Assembly (NCBI RefSeq): GCF_030295745.1
Contig: NZ_AP027291.1
Location: 5,518,001 to 5,582,000, forward strand
Length of the DNA: 64,000 nucleotides
DNA from: Mycolicibacterium sp. TUM20985
GTDB taxonomy: Bacteria > Actinomycetota > Actinomycetes > Mycobacteriales > Mycobacteriaceae
Direction: 5' to 3'
This document shows, piece by piece, positions 42,836 through 51,225 of this stretch (positions are counted from its first letter, which is position 1; every line of letters begins with the position of its first letter). Made by a program: the position numbers and the translations under genes. Under the pieces are notes generated by a model. That model made no database searches. It was not told the origin of the DNA and saw only the letters and a list, made by a program, of their open reading frames with translations.

Positions 42836-44107
42836 GTGACTGATTCCGGTGGGTCCCCCTCCGCTGGCAAGCGTGCTCCCGACCTTGCCTCCGTTCTCGC
42901 GGCGCTCGATAAACCCTTCCAGGACGCCGACTGCAAGCGTCAACTCCGCCGGGCTCATCGGCGGGGAATCCTCACCCTGGTGATGGTCTTCCTCCTCGTC
43001 GGCGGCGTCATCCAGTTGTTCACCGCGACCCCCGAGACCCGAACCCGGGTCGACGGTGGCAGCCGCGCCAGCGTCGTGTTCAGCAATGCGGGGACCGGTA
43101 CGTGCCTGAGCTGGCCCCCGGACGCACCCGAGAAGCCGTCCTTCGTCCAGTGCCGCTCAGACCACATGTTCGAGGTCGCCAAGCCCGTCGACATGAACAG
43201 CTTCGGGGAACCCTGCCAGCTCGCGGTGCGGGAGTATCTCGGCACCCGCTACGACCCGAACAGCCGGTTCACGATCAGCGTGCTGTGGGCCGGCGATGCA
43301 GACCCCGCCGTCACCGGTGACCGGAACCTGTTGTGCGGACTCCAGCTCCTCGGCCCCGAGGGCAAGCCCATCCCCTTCAAGGGCCGCATCGTCGACCTCG
43401 ATCAGTCGAAGGTCTGGCCGGCGGGTACCTGCCTCGGCATCGATTCGTCGAACCGCTCGACCGACATTCCCGTCGACTGCTCGGTCCCGCACGGCCTGGA
43501 GGTCACCGGTGCCGTCGGCCTTGCCGAACGATTCCCGGGAGGCGCGCCGTCCGACCAGGACCAGCGCGCGTTCATCGGCCAGGCGTGCACTCGCGCCGCC
43601 GACGCCTACCTGGCGCCGGGCAAGCTGACCACCCTGGGGCTGGCCCTCGGGTACGACACGGTGTCACCAGCCAGTTGGGCGGCGGGCAGCCGCCAGGTCT
43701 CCTGTGGCGTCGGCAAGCCCGCCGAGCAGGGGTGGACGCCCACGTCGGGCAGCGTCAGGACCCTGTCACCCGCCGATCTTCCGCCGCCGGGGACACCGTC
43801 GCCGACGACCGCCACGTCGGACACGCCCCCGCCGGCGCCACCGCCACCGCCGGTCTACGAAGAGCCGCTGATTCCGGTGGGTGCGCCGCCCACCGAGGTG
43901 CCGCCGCCGGCGACCCCCACCCCGACCGCGGAGCCTTCCCCGACCTCAGCGGAACCGCCGCCGCCGCAGGGCCCGCCGCCGGGACCCGCGACTCCACCTA
44001 GCGAGACTCCCCCGGAGCCAGACCCTGGGATTCTGCAGCTCCCCGGGCTGCCGCCGATCACGCTGCCCGGTTACGTCCCACCGGAGCCCGCCCCGCCCGC
44101 GGCGTGA
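42836..44107 (+). CDS. Septum-formation family membrane protein with Pro-rich tail
   Basis: The 423-residue protein has a short cytoplasmic N-terminus, one membrane span (about residues 44-62; ILTLVMVFLLVGGVIQLF), an extracellular region with paired Cys/His motifs of the septum-formation domain (GTGTCLSWP, QCRSDHMFEV, then the repeat VDCSVPHGLEVTG), and a ~120-residue Pro-rich C-terminus. The domain occurs twice. It probably acts at the cell surface; the family name implies cell division, but the role is not proven. Confidence 0.8.
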   Translation: MTDSGGSPSAGKRAPDLASVLAALDKPFQDADCKRQLRRAHRRGILTLVMVFLLVGGVIQLFTATPETRTRVDGGSRASVVFSNAGTGTCLSWPPDAPEKPSFVQCRSDHMFEVAKPVDMNSFGEPCQLAVREYLGTRYDPNSRFTISVLWAGDADPAVTGDRNLLCGLQLLGPEGKPIPFKGRIVDLDQSKVWPAGTCLGIDSSNRSTDIPVDCSVPHGLEVTGAVGLAERFPGGAPSDQDQRAFIGQACTRAADAYLAPGKLTTLGLALGYDTVSPASWAAGSRQVSCGVGKPAEQGWTPTSGSVRTLSPADLPPPGTPSPTTATSDTPPPAPPPPPVYEEPLIPVGAPPTEVPPPATPTPTAEPSPTSAEPPPPQGPPPGPATPPSETPPEPDPGILQLPGLPPITLPGYVPPEPAPPAA

Positions 44108-44135
44108 CCCGCTGTAGAAGGCGCACGCTCGACGG

Positions 44136-44933
44136 CTAGCGCACCGCCGCCCGACCGCGGATGCGGCCCAGGCCCATCAGTGCGACGAGCGTGGCGAGGA
44201 GCAACACCGTGGTGCATGCGGCTGCCTGGAAGGCCTGACCGCGGTCGGTGAGCGCGAAGATGGTCACGGGCAACGTCTTCCACGTGGCGGGATACACCAT
44301 CACCGTCGCGCCGAGTTCACCCATCGACAGTGCGACCGCGAGGCCCGCCGCGGCGCCCAGTGCCGGAAGCAGCAGTGGCAGCGTGATGCGGGTCAGCACC
44401 CGAACCGGTCCTGCCCCAAGCGATTCCGCAGCCTGGCGGTAGGCCGGGTCGAGCCGGTCGAGAGCCGCGGAGACGGCGCTGAACGAGAACGCCAGCACCA
44501 GGACGGCATGAGCCAGGATCACGATCCACCGGGTGCCGCCGAGGAGGAGCGGTTGCGTGTTGAAGGCGATCAGCAGGCCCAGACCGATGGCCACCGACGG
44601 CACCGCGATAGGCAGATGGAACATCGCGTCGGTGATGCGGCTCAGCCAGGACGGTGACTCACGCGCCGCGAGTGCGGCCCACGCCCCGAGCACCAGGGCG
44701 AGTCCACCGGCGACGAACGCGGTCTGCAGGCTCACCGACACACTGGCCAGGTTCTCCCCCGACATTGCATCGCCGAGGTGACCCAGGCCAAGGTTCGACG
44801 GCAGGGCGCCCGTCCACGAGCCTGCCAGCCCGGCCAGCGCGACCGTGGCGAGTGGCGCGACGAAGACGCCGAACACGACGACGGTGAAGATGCCGACGAG
44901 GATTGCCCTACTTTTCTTGGTCCACAACAACAT
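44136..44933 (-). CDS. phnV: Phosphonate ABC transporter permease (PhnV-like)
   Basis: The 265-residue permease has six predicted spans and the EAA loop segment (EAAESLGAGPVRVLTRITLP in the equivalent position reads AESLGAGPVRVLTRI) characteristic of binding-protein-dependent importers. It overlaps the second permease gene by 26 bases and ends the leftward operon. With PhnS, PhnT and PhnU partners it should form a 2-aminoethylphosphonate-type importer; specificity is inferred from the locus. Confidence 0.82.
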   Translation of the reverse strand: MLLWTKKSRAILVGIFTVVVFGVFVAPLATVALAGLAGSWTGALPSNLGLGHLGDAMSGENLASVSVSLQTAFVAGGLALVLGAWAALAARESPSWLSRITDAMFHLPIAVPSVAIGLGLLIAFNTQPLLLGGTRWIVILAHAVLVLAFSFSAVSAALDRLDPAYRQAAESLGAGPVRVLTRITLPLLLPALGAAAGLAVALSMGELGATVMVYPATWKTLPVTIFALTDRGQAFQAAACTTVLLLATLVALMGLGRIRGRAAVR

Positions 44934-45822
44934 CGGTATCGCCTCCTCGACGGTTCATCGCGCGGGCGAAGACCACGCGGTACAGGGTGTACAGGGCCAG
45001 CGACAGGGCGATCTGCACGGTGGCGATCACCGCTGCTCCGGGCAGGTCGAAGGTCACGATGCCGCGGGTGTAGATCAGCACCGGCAGCGTGGTCACACCC
45101 TTCGCGCCGGTGAACAGGACGATGCCGAACTCGTTCAACGTCAACAGCAACACCAGGCTGCCGCCCGCCATCAGCGCGGGCCACGCCTCGGGCATCACCA
45201 CCGCGCGCAGCACCCGCAGAGGTGAGGCGCCCAGGCTCGCCGCGACGTCGAGCTGAGCCCTCGGCAACGTCGAGAACGATGCCAATAGCGGCCGGATGAC
45301 GAACGGCGTGAAGAAGGTGATCTCCGCGGCCACGACGCCGGCTGGGGTGTAGAGGAAGTTGAGCGCGGGCGTCGGATCACCCGTGACACCGGCGATCGCC
45401 GCGTTGACCGCGCCCGCTGTGCCGTACAGGAACGTGAACGCCAACGTGATGAGGAACGACGGCAGCGCGAGCACGGTGTCGATCAGGCGCCCGACGAGGG
45501 AGCTGCCTGGAAACGGCACGAACGCCAACACGACGGCGAGGAACGTCCCGAGCACCAGACATCCGATGGTCGACGTCGCGGCGATCGCGACGGTCCGCCA
45601 CAGCGCACTCAGAAACGCCTCCGACGAGAGCACTGAACCCCATGTGCCCCAACCATGTTCGGTATCGCTGATCTTCGTCGACTCCAGACACACCCGGATC
45701 AACGGATACACCGCCACCAGCACGACGATCGCCAGCGGCGGGACCGCCCACCACGCGGCCCACGACCGCGGCGGCGCCGGTCGATCCGGGGCGTCTGCCG
45801 TCGGCTCCAGTAGCGCGGTCAC
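44908..45822 (-). CDS. phnU: Phosphonate ABC transporter permease (PhnU-like)
   Basis: The 304-residue permease has six spans and an EAA-type loop (ASLGASPLRVLRAVVMPE). The long N-terminal span (PPLAIVVLVAVYPLIRVCL) is typical of the iron/phosphonate-type permease family. Its start overlaps the end of the ATPase gene by four bases, so translation is coupled. It pairs with the PhnV-like permease to make the membrane channel. Confidence 0.83.
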   Translation of the reverse strand: MTALLEPTADAPDRPAPPRSWAAWWAVPPLAIVVLVAVYPLIRVCLESTKISDTEHGWGTWGSVLSSEAFLSALWRTVAIAATSTIGCLVLGTFLAVVLAFVPFPGSSLVGRLIDTVLALPSFLITLAFTFLYGTAGAVNAAIAGVTGDPTPALNFLYTPAGVVAAEITFFTPFVIRPLLASFSTLPRAQLDVAASLGASPLRVLRAVVMPEAWPALMAGGSLVLLLTLNEFGIVLFTGAKGVTTLPVLIYTRGIVTFDLPGAAVIATVQIALSLALYTLYRVVFARAMNRRGGDTDVVVDQEK

Positions 45823-46988
45823 GGGGCGTGAACCAGCACACCGGCGGGTTCGGGGAACCGCAGCCCGATCTCCGTACCGATGTCGAACGTCGTCGCGCCC
45901 GGCACGTCGACGTCGATCAGCTGATCTGATAGCCCGTGCACCGACAGGACCAGCCGGGTGTTGGCTCCCCGCCAGACGGCGGCCCTGACCGTGGCACGCA
46001 GCGCATCGCGATCACCGAGGCCGACGACCTTCACCGCATGCGGCCGAATGCACAACAGCGCCTTGGACTCCGGCGCCCAGTCGATCCGGCCGACGGCGGG
46101 TTGCGGCGCCTCCGCGCTGACCGTCTTGTGCGCGACGCTGACGAGCGCCGACGTTCCGATGACGCGTCCGATGGTGCAGGGAATCAGATTGGCACCCCCG
46201 AGGAACGCGGCGGTGAAACTCGTCGGCGGCCGCTTCCAGAGGCTCTCGGCGGTGCCGACGTCCATCAGCCGCGCATCGTTCATGACGACGATCCGGTCTG
46301 CGAGCGCCAGCGCCTCGCTCTGGTCATGCGTGACGTACAGCATCGCCGTGTCGGGCAATGCCTCCTTGAGCCGTTGCAACTCCGCGAGCATGGACTGCCG
46401 AAGCTGGGCGTCCAGCGCCGCCAGCGGTTCGTCGAGCAGCAACACCCTCGGCCTGATCGCCAGCGCCCGCGCGATGGCGATGCGCTGCTGCTGTCCGCCG
46501 GACAGCTCACGGGGCAAGCGCTTTCCGAACGCGGCCATCCCGACCATGTCCAACGCCTCGGCGACCCGGCCGTCGATCTCCCCGCGCGGCACGCGGTGCG
46601 ACTTCAATCCGAAGGCGACGTTGTCGGCGACCCGCATGTGTGGGAACAGTGCGTAGGACTGCAGCACCACGCCGATCCCCCGCCTGGCTGGAGGCAGGTC
46701 GGTGACGTCACGGTCCGCGAGCCGAACCGCCCCCGTCGTGGGGCGGACGAACCCGGCAAGCGCGTTCAGCGCGGTGGACTTGCCGGAACCGCTCGGGCCG
46801 AGCAAGGCGACCGTCTCGCCCGTCGCGACGCGCAGGTTGAAGTCGATGAGCGCGCGCGTCGTCCTCTTACCGCGGCCGTACGAGACACCGACGCGGTCGA
46901 ACGTGATTGCGGCCGTGACGGCTTCGGTCTCTTCGCGTTCGCGGGAACCGACCGCCTCGCTCGTCTGCCCTGCGCGAGTATCGACCAT
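45819..46988 (-). CDS. phnT: Phosphonate ABC transporter ATP-binding protein (PhnT-like)
   Basis: The 389-residue ATPase has Walker A LLGPSGSGKST, the signature LSGGQQQRIAIARAL, Walker B VLLLDEP and the H-loop YVTHDQ. The last ~110 residues are a TOBE-like regulatory domain. ATG 46988 lies two bases from the end of the binding-protein gene. It should energise the PhnUV permeases. Confidence 0.87.
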   Translation of the reverse strand: MVDTRAGQTSEAVGSREREETEAVTAAITFDRVGVSYGRGKRTTRALIDFNLRVATGETVALLGPSGSGKSTALNALAGFVRPTTGAVRLADRDVTDLPPARRGIGVVLQSYALFPHMRVADNVAFGLKSHRVPRGEIDGRVAEALDMVGMAAFGKRLPRELSGGQQQRIAIARALAIRPRVLLLDEPLAALDAQLRQSMLAELQRLKEALPDTAMLYVTHDQSEALALADRIVVMNDARLMDVGTAESLWKRPPTSFTAAFLGGANLIPCTIGRVIGTSALVSVAHKTVSAEAPQPAVGRIDWAPESKALLCIRPHAVKVVGLGDRDALRATVRAAVWRGANTRLVLSVHGLSDQLIDVDVPGATTFDIGTEIGLRFPEPAGVLVHAP

Positions 46989-46990
46989 GG

Positions 46991-48037
46991 TCAGCTACCG
47001 GTGACCTTCTGGTAGGCGGCGAGATCGGCGTCGAGATCCTTCAGCACGGCGTTCCAGTCCGGCACCCACACGTCTACACCGGTCAGTACGCCGGCCGGCG
47101 TGTTGGGTCCCGCCGCCTCCCCTGACGAGCCGGCGAGTGACTCGAGCACCGGAATGCCGAGAGCCTCGGGGGCAACGGTCTTCTGGACGTCCTCCGACAC
47201 CAGGAACGCCAGCAGCTTCTTGGCGCCGTCGGCGTGCGGGGCGCCCTTCGTGACACCACCGACGTACGGCAGCGACACGGTGGTCTTCGTGCCGTCGGCG
47301 GTCGCGGGGATGAAGACGCTGAACTTGGAGCCGTCATCCTTGATCGAGCCGAGGTTCATCTGCACGTCGCCGTTGGCCACTAGCAGCTCGCCGTTGCTGA
47401 CCTTCGGCTGCAACTTGCCGGTCGACGACGAGGGACCGACGTTGTTGGCTTGCAGCTTGCCGAGGTAGTCCAGCGCCGCCGGCTTGCCCATCAGATGCTG
47501 AAGCAGCACCAACACGGCGGTACCGTCACCGGCCTGTCCCGGCGTCGAATACTGAAGCTTGCCCTTGTATTCGGGGGCGAGCAGGTCATCCCACGTGGTG
47601 GGCTGCGGGTTGGCGCCGGGGTTGGCGATGAAGCTGAGTGCGTTGTCGACGATGGGCACGTAGTTGCCGCCGGGGCCGACCTGTTGGGCCGCGATGCCGC
47701 TGGTGTCCACGCCACCGGACTGCAGCAGACCCGACTGATCGGCCTTCTGGATGAATGGCGGCAGGGTGACCAATAGGTCCGCCTGCGGGTTGGACTGCTC
47801 CTTCTCCACGCGCGAAACCACCTCGCCCGAGCCGGCTTCCACCAGGTTGACGTTGATGCCGGTGCTCTTGGTGAAGGCGTCGAACTGGGTCTTGTACCAG
47901 GTGGCCAGACCGTCGGCGCTGTACACCGTGACGGTTTCGCCGCTCCCCGATCCCGAGGATCCGGTGCCACCGCACGCGGTCAACGCGAGGGCCAGCACGG
48001 CGGTGGACAGCGCGGCCAGGGTCTTGCTGCGTTTCAT
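46991..48037 (-). CDS. phnS: Phosphonate ABC transporter substrate-binding lipoprotein (PhnS-like)
   Basis: The 348-residue lipoprotein has the signal MKRSKTLAALSTAVLALA followed by a lipobox at ALTACGG (Cys22). The rest is a type 2 periplasmic binding fold (SADGLATWYKTQFDAF, VGPGGNYVPIV), the group that includes 2-aminoethylphosphonate-binding PhnS and ferric-binding proteins. An AAGGA ribosome site precedes the ATG. It is four bases from the hydrolase gene, so uptake and catabolism are one operon. The ligand is inferred. Confidence 0.84.
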   Translation of the reverse strand: MKRSKTLAALSTAVLALALTACGGTGSSGSGSGETVTVYSADGLATWYKTQFDAFTKSTGINVNLVEAGSGEVVSRVEKEQSNPQADLLVTLPPFIQKADQSGLLQSGGVDTSGIAAQQVGPGGNYVPIVDNALSFIANPGANPQPTTWDDLLAPEYKGKLQYSTPGQAGDGTAVLVLLQHLMGKPAALDYLGKLQANNVGPSSSTGKLQPKVSNGELLVANGDVQMNLGSIKDDGSKFSVFIPATADGTKTTVSLPYVGGVTKGAPHADGAKKLLAFLVSEDVQKTVAPEALGIPVLESLAGSSGEAAGPNTPAGVLTGVDVWVPDWNAVLKDLDADLAAYQKVTGS

Positions 48038-48041
48038 GTCT

Positions 48042-48740
48042 TCAGTCCTTGGGTTGGTGGTCGAGGATCAGGTCGGCGAACTGCGTGACGGTCGGCACCA
48101 CGTGGGTGGCCCCCGCGGCACGCAGCCGTTCATCGTCGTGGGCACCGGTGAGAGTTCCTGCGGCGATGGCACATCCAGCCCGCAGGGCACTCTGCACGTC
48201 GTTGCCGGTATCACCAAGGGCGGCGACGTTGCCGACCCCGTCGACGCCGAGACGCATCAGCGCGGTGAGGATGAGGTCCGGATACGGACGCCCACGCACT
48301 CCGTCACCGGGGGCGAGCACCAGGTCGGCGATGGACTGCCAGCCGAGCGCGGCGAGCAACTTCTCCTGCGTGGTGCCGCTGAAACCCGTGGTGAGAGCGA
48401 CCTTCACGCCCGCATCGCGAAGGCGGGTGATCGCCTCGGCCGCGCCGTCGATCGGCGTGGCATGGCCGTCGTCGATCGCTGCGGCGTAGGCATCCTCGAA
48501 CGCGGCGTTGGCGCGCTGCGCGAGTTCCTCGGTGCCGAACAGCGCCCGGAATACGACGATCTTGGACTGGCCCATCGTGTCGAGCACGTACTGGCGGGCC
48601 CGCTCGCGCTCGTCACCGTCGGCGGGTGGTAGGCCGGCCGCCGTCGCGGCGGCCTCGAACGAGGCGACCACCAGTCCGTCGTCAGCCACGGTGGTGCCTG
48701 CCATGTCGATGACGGCGAGTTGAATGCTGTTGTCAGTCAA
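48042..48740 (-). CDS. Phosphonatase-like HAD hydrolase
   Basis: The 232-residue HAD enzyme has the nucleophile motif VIDMAGTTV (Asp12), a cap with the MGxxK lysine (MGQSK, Lys60) equivalent to the Schiff-base lysine of phosphonoacetaldehyde hydrolase PhnX, and the acidic motif GDTGND. It should cleave a C-P bond next to an aldehyde. It belongs to the PhnX-like group (TIGR03351 type) found with FAD oxidoreductases of the next entry. I prefer TTG 48740, which has AGGAGG six bases upstream, to ATG 48755, which overlaps the upstream stop. Confidence 0.85.
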   Translation of the reverse strand: MTDNSIQLAVIDMAGTTVADDGLVVASFEAAATAAGLPPADGDERERARQYVLDTMGQSKIVVFRALFGTEELAQRANAAFEDAYAAAIDDGHATPIDGAAEAITRLRDAGVKVALTTGFSGTTQEKLLAALGWQSIADLVLAPGDGVRGRPYPDLILTALMRLGVDGVGNVAALGDTGNDVQSALRAGCAIAAGTLTGAHDDERLRAAGATHVVPTVTQFADLILDHQPKD

Positions 48741-48751
48741 CGTGTTCCTCC

Positions 48752-49867
48752 TCATAGGTCGAGCACATCGGCGGTCTGCTCGGCGATCGCGGGGCCGAGG
48801 GTCATGCCGCGTCCACCCGGTCCGGTGATCACCCAGACGCCCGTGGCCGCTTCCGTTCTGGACACCAACTGCCCAGGGTCGAGGCATTGGCTGTACACGC
48901 CCGCCCAGCGGCGCCGGACGGCCGGCAACGGGCGACCGAGGAACTCTTCGACGAGGGCGACCAGGTAGTCGTACGGCGCATCGTCGACGTCGAAGGCGAA
49001 GGGCTCGTCGTACTCGTGGGTGTCGCCGATGGTCAAGCCACCGTGCAGGCGCTGCACGCAGAGCAGTTGCATGCGGCCCTCGGCGGCGACCGGATCCTGA
49101 GGTTCGTCGTGCCGTAGGTCGTCCAGCGCGCTGCCCGCGAAGCCCGGGTAGTAGCGGAAGCTGTCACCGTCGGCAATGGCCGTGGTCAGTGGTTCGTCCA
49201 GGGGGTCGGTCTGCATCATCTGCAGCCGAACGCGCCGCACCGGGAGTTCGCCGGCGATCTCGCGGATCAGGCCGCCGTGCGTGGCACCCGGGCACATCAG
49301 CACCACGTCACCCTCGTGGCGTCCACCGCGGTCGTCGCGGACCACGGTGCCGTCGACCGCGCGTGCCTCGGTACCCGGCACGAACTCATATCGGCCGGTG
49401 GCGGCGAGGTACCCCCGGATGGCGGGCAGGGCCTGTCGGGACTCGACGGCACCGTCCCGCGAACAGTGCAGGGCTGCAACGAACTTCCCCCTCAGAGCGG
49501 GGTTGATCTCCCGCGCTCGGTCGGGTTCGAGGAGGGTGAATCCCCTGGCTTCGGCGTCGGCACGCGCGACGACCTGCTCGGCCACCGCGATCTCGCGGCG
49601 CGTGCGCAGCAGGGTGAGCGAGCCGGCGGGCCGGAAGCCGACGCCCGGAATCCGGTCGCCGATCTGCTCCCACAACTCACGCGCGCGGAGGGACGCCGCG
49701 AGCTCGTGTTCGGCGCGGCCGGAGACCCAGACCAGGCCGAAGTTGCGAACGGTCGCCCCGCGCGCTTCCTCTTCGCGTTCGAGCTGGATGACGTGGTGGC
49801 CGCGTTCGACCGCCTCCAGTGCGTGGGCGGTTCCGAGGATTCCGCCGCCGACGATCGTGACGCGCAT
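48752..49867 (-). CDS. FAD-dependent amine oxidoreductase of phosphonate loci (TIGR03364 type)
   Basis: The 371-residue DAO-fold flavoenzyme has the dinucleotide-binding motif TIVGGGILGTAHALEA and ends with a conserved flavin contact TGPGGRGMTLGPA. This branch of glycine-oxidase-like enzymes is known mainly from its gene neighbourhood beside phosphonatase-like hydrolases, and is thought to oxidatively deaminate an aminophosphonate to the aldehyde that the hydrolase then cleaves. Here it takes the place of the PLP transaminase PhnW. It is the first gene of the leftward operon, read from the shared operator region, with an AAAGG ribosome site. Confidence 0.85.
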   Translation of the reverse strand: MRVTIVGGGILGTAHALEAVERGHHVIQLEREEEARGATVRNFGLVWVSGRAEHELAASLRARELWEQIGDRIPGVGFRPAGSLTLLRTRREIAVAEQVVARADAEARGFTLLEPDRAREINPALRGKFVAALHCSRDGAVESRQALPAIRGYLAATGRYEFVPGTEARAVDGTVVRDDRGGRHEGDVVLMCPGATHGGLIREIAGELPVRRVRLQMMQTDPLDEPLTTAIADGDSFRYYPGFAGSALDDLRHDEPQDPVAAEGRMQLLCVQRLHGGLTIGDTHEYDEPFAFDVDDAPYDYLVALVEEFLGRPLPAVRRRWAGVYSQCLDPGQLVSRTEAATGVWVITGPGGRGMTLGPAIAEQTADVLDL

Positions 49868-49941
49868 GTGCAGTGACCTTTCAGACTCGGGAAGACCGGC
49901 TGCGGAAGCGCCCGTGATGCCAGCCCGAACAGCAGGTTAAC

Positions 49942-49959
49942 AATTGGTATAGACCAATT
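49942..49959. promoter_or_regulatory. GntR (HutC/PhnR-type) operator
   Basis: AATTGGTATAGACCAATT has perfect 7-bp arms (AATTGGT / ACCAATT) around ATAG, the form of a HutC-subfamily GntR site with the GGTnTAGACC core. It lies between the two divergent phosphonate units and covers the -35 position of the rightward promoter (TAAGCT -10 at 49965-49970). The regulator encoded at 50514-51209 is the obvious ligand-responsive binder, and one site could control both directions. Confidence 0.85.
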
Positions 49960-49964
49960 CGGGT

Positions 49965-49970
49965 TAAGCT
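49965..49970 (+). promoter_or_regulatory. -10 box of the HD oxygenase/GntR transcript
   Basis: TAAGCT (TANNNT) ends seven bases before ATG 49978, so the rightward mRNA is probably leaderless. The upstream operator overlaps the expected -35. Confidence 0.5.
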
Positions 49971-49977
49971 CTCGGGG

Positions 49978-50517
49978 ATGAACGTGCTTGCCGAGACGGC
50001 CCTGTTGCTGTCGTCCCTGCGTGGCGTCTGGGACGAGGACGCCGTCGACGAACTCGACCACGCGCTGCAGTCGGCCGCCCGCGCCATCGACGACGGGGCC
50101 GACGACGAGCTGGTGCTCGCCGCTGCCCTGCACGACCTGGCGCACAGCCCGCTGTTCGACGAGACCGCCGCCCTGCGGCACGACGAGGCGGCCCGGCGGT
50201 GGCTGACACCGCGCTTCGGCGCACGGGTGGGGTGGCTGGCCGGGCAACACGTCGCCGCCAAGCGGTATCTCGTCACCACGGAGCCCGGCTACCTCGACGG
50301 CCTGACCCCGACGTCGGCGGAATCGCTGCACCTCCAGGGCGGCGCGGGCGTGGACGCCGCCCTCCTCGCACATCCCTGGTGGCCCGATGCCGTGCGGCTC
50401 CGGCGGTACGATGACGCCGCCAAGGATCCCGAGGCGCACGCCCACGGCCGGGCTGCGACAATCGACGACGTGCTGGCCATCGCGGATCGGTCACTGCGGC
50501 AGCGGATGTCGATGTGA
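49978..50517 (+). CDS. PhnZ-like HD-domain phosphonate oxygenase
   Basis: The 179-residue protein has the diiron HD-domain ligands of the PhnZ group: His28, the HD dyad His52-Asp53, a His near 68, His91 and an Asp near 145. It also keeps the PhnZ-type blocks GQHVAAKRYL, LHLQGG and LRRYDDAAK. PhnZ uses O2 to cleave (R)-1-hydroxy-2-aminoethylphosphonate to glycine and phosphate. The usual partner PhnY, which makes that hydroxy compound, is absent from the window. The stop overlaps the start of the GntR gene (GTGA). Confidence 0.82.
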   Translation: MNVLAETALLLSSLRGVWDEDAVDELDHALQSAARAIDDGADDELVLAAALHDLAHSPLFDETAALRHDEAARRWLTPRFGARVGWLAGQHVAAKRYLVTTEPGYLDGLTPTSAESLHLQGGAGVDAALLAHPWWPDAVRLRRYDDAAKDPEAHAHGRAATIDDVLAIADRSLRQRMSM

Positions 50518-51209
50518 GCAAGCCGTATGCCATCCGCACCGCGCTCGAGGAGATTCTCGACGATCTCGTCGAGGGTGACGCCTTCCCACCCGAGCGCGAG
50601 CTGGCGCTGCGTTTCGGCGTCGCGCGCGAAACCGTCCGCCAGGCTCTGCACGAACTGTTGGTGGAGGGTCGCATCGAACGTCGCGGCCGCGGCACGGTGG
50701 TGTCGAAACCGAAGCTCGTTCAACCGCTTTCACTAAGGTCCTACACCGAGGGTGCGCTGCGAATGGGCCGCAAGCCCGGCAGGCTCCTGGTCACCTGGGA
50801 GGACGTCGAGGCGGCGCCGGAGCTGGCTGCCGCGCTGGAGGTCGCCGACGGCGCCACCGTCATGCACCTCGAGCGGGTGCTGCTCGCCGACGGGCAGCGC
50901 ATCGGGCTGGAGAGCACCTATCTGCCCGGGCATCGCTTCGGAGCGTTCACCGAGACGTTCGACCCGACGACGTCGCTGTATGCGGCCATCCGCGCAACGG
51001 GCGTGCACTTCGGCTCTGCGGTCGAACGCGTCGAGACGGTTCTGGCCACACCTCGTGAGGCCGCGCTGCTGGAGTCCACGACCGCCATGCCGATGCTGCG
51101 GCTGCACCGTCGATCGTTGGATACCGACGGCCACCCGATCGAAGTCGTCCGCTCGTTGTACCGGGGTGACCGGGTCGCGTTCGAAGCGCTGCTCCAAGAC
51201 CGTGATTGA
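50514..51209 (+). CDS. GntR/HutC-family regulator of the phosphonate locus (PhnR-like)
   Basis: The 231-residue regulator has an N-terminal winged helix (about residues 8-70; ERELALRFGVARETVRQALHE) and a UTRA ligand domain (about 90-225). It is translationally coupled to the HD oxygenase. Its family binds GGTnTAGACC-type palindromes, exactly the site at 49942-49959. It probably senses the imported aminophosphonate or a breakdown product and relieves repression of both units. Confidence 0.87.
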   Translation: MSKPYAIRTALEEILDDLVEGDAFPPERELALRFGVARETVRQALHELLVEGRIERRGRGTVVSKPKLVQPLSLRSYTEGALRMGRKPGRLLVTWEDVEAAPELAAALEVADGATVMHLERVLLADGQRIGLESTYLPGHRFGAFTETFDPTTSLYAAIRATGVHFGSAVERVETVLATPREAALLESTTAMPMLRLHRRSLDTDGHPIEVVRSLYRGDRVAFEALLQDRD

Positions 51210-51225
51210 CAGTAGGGTCGTGGAC

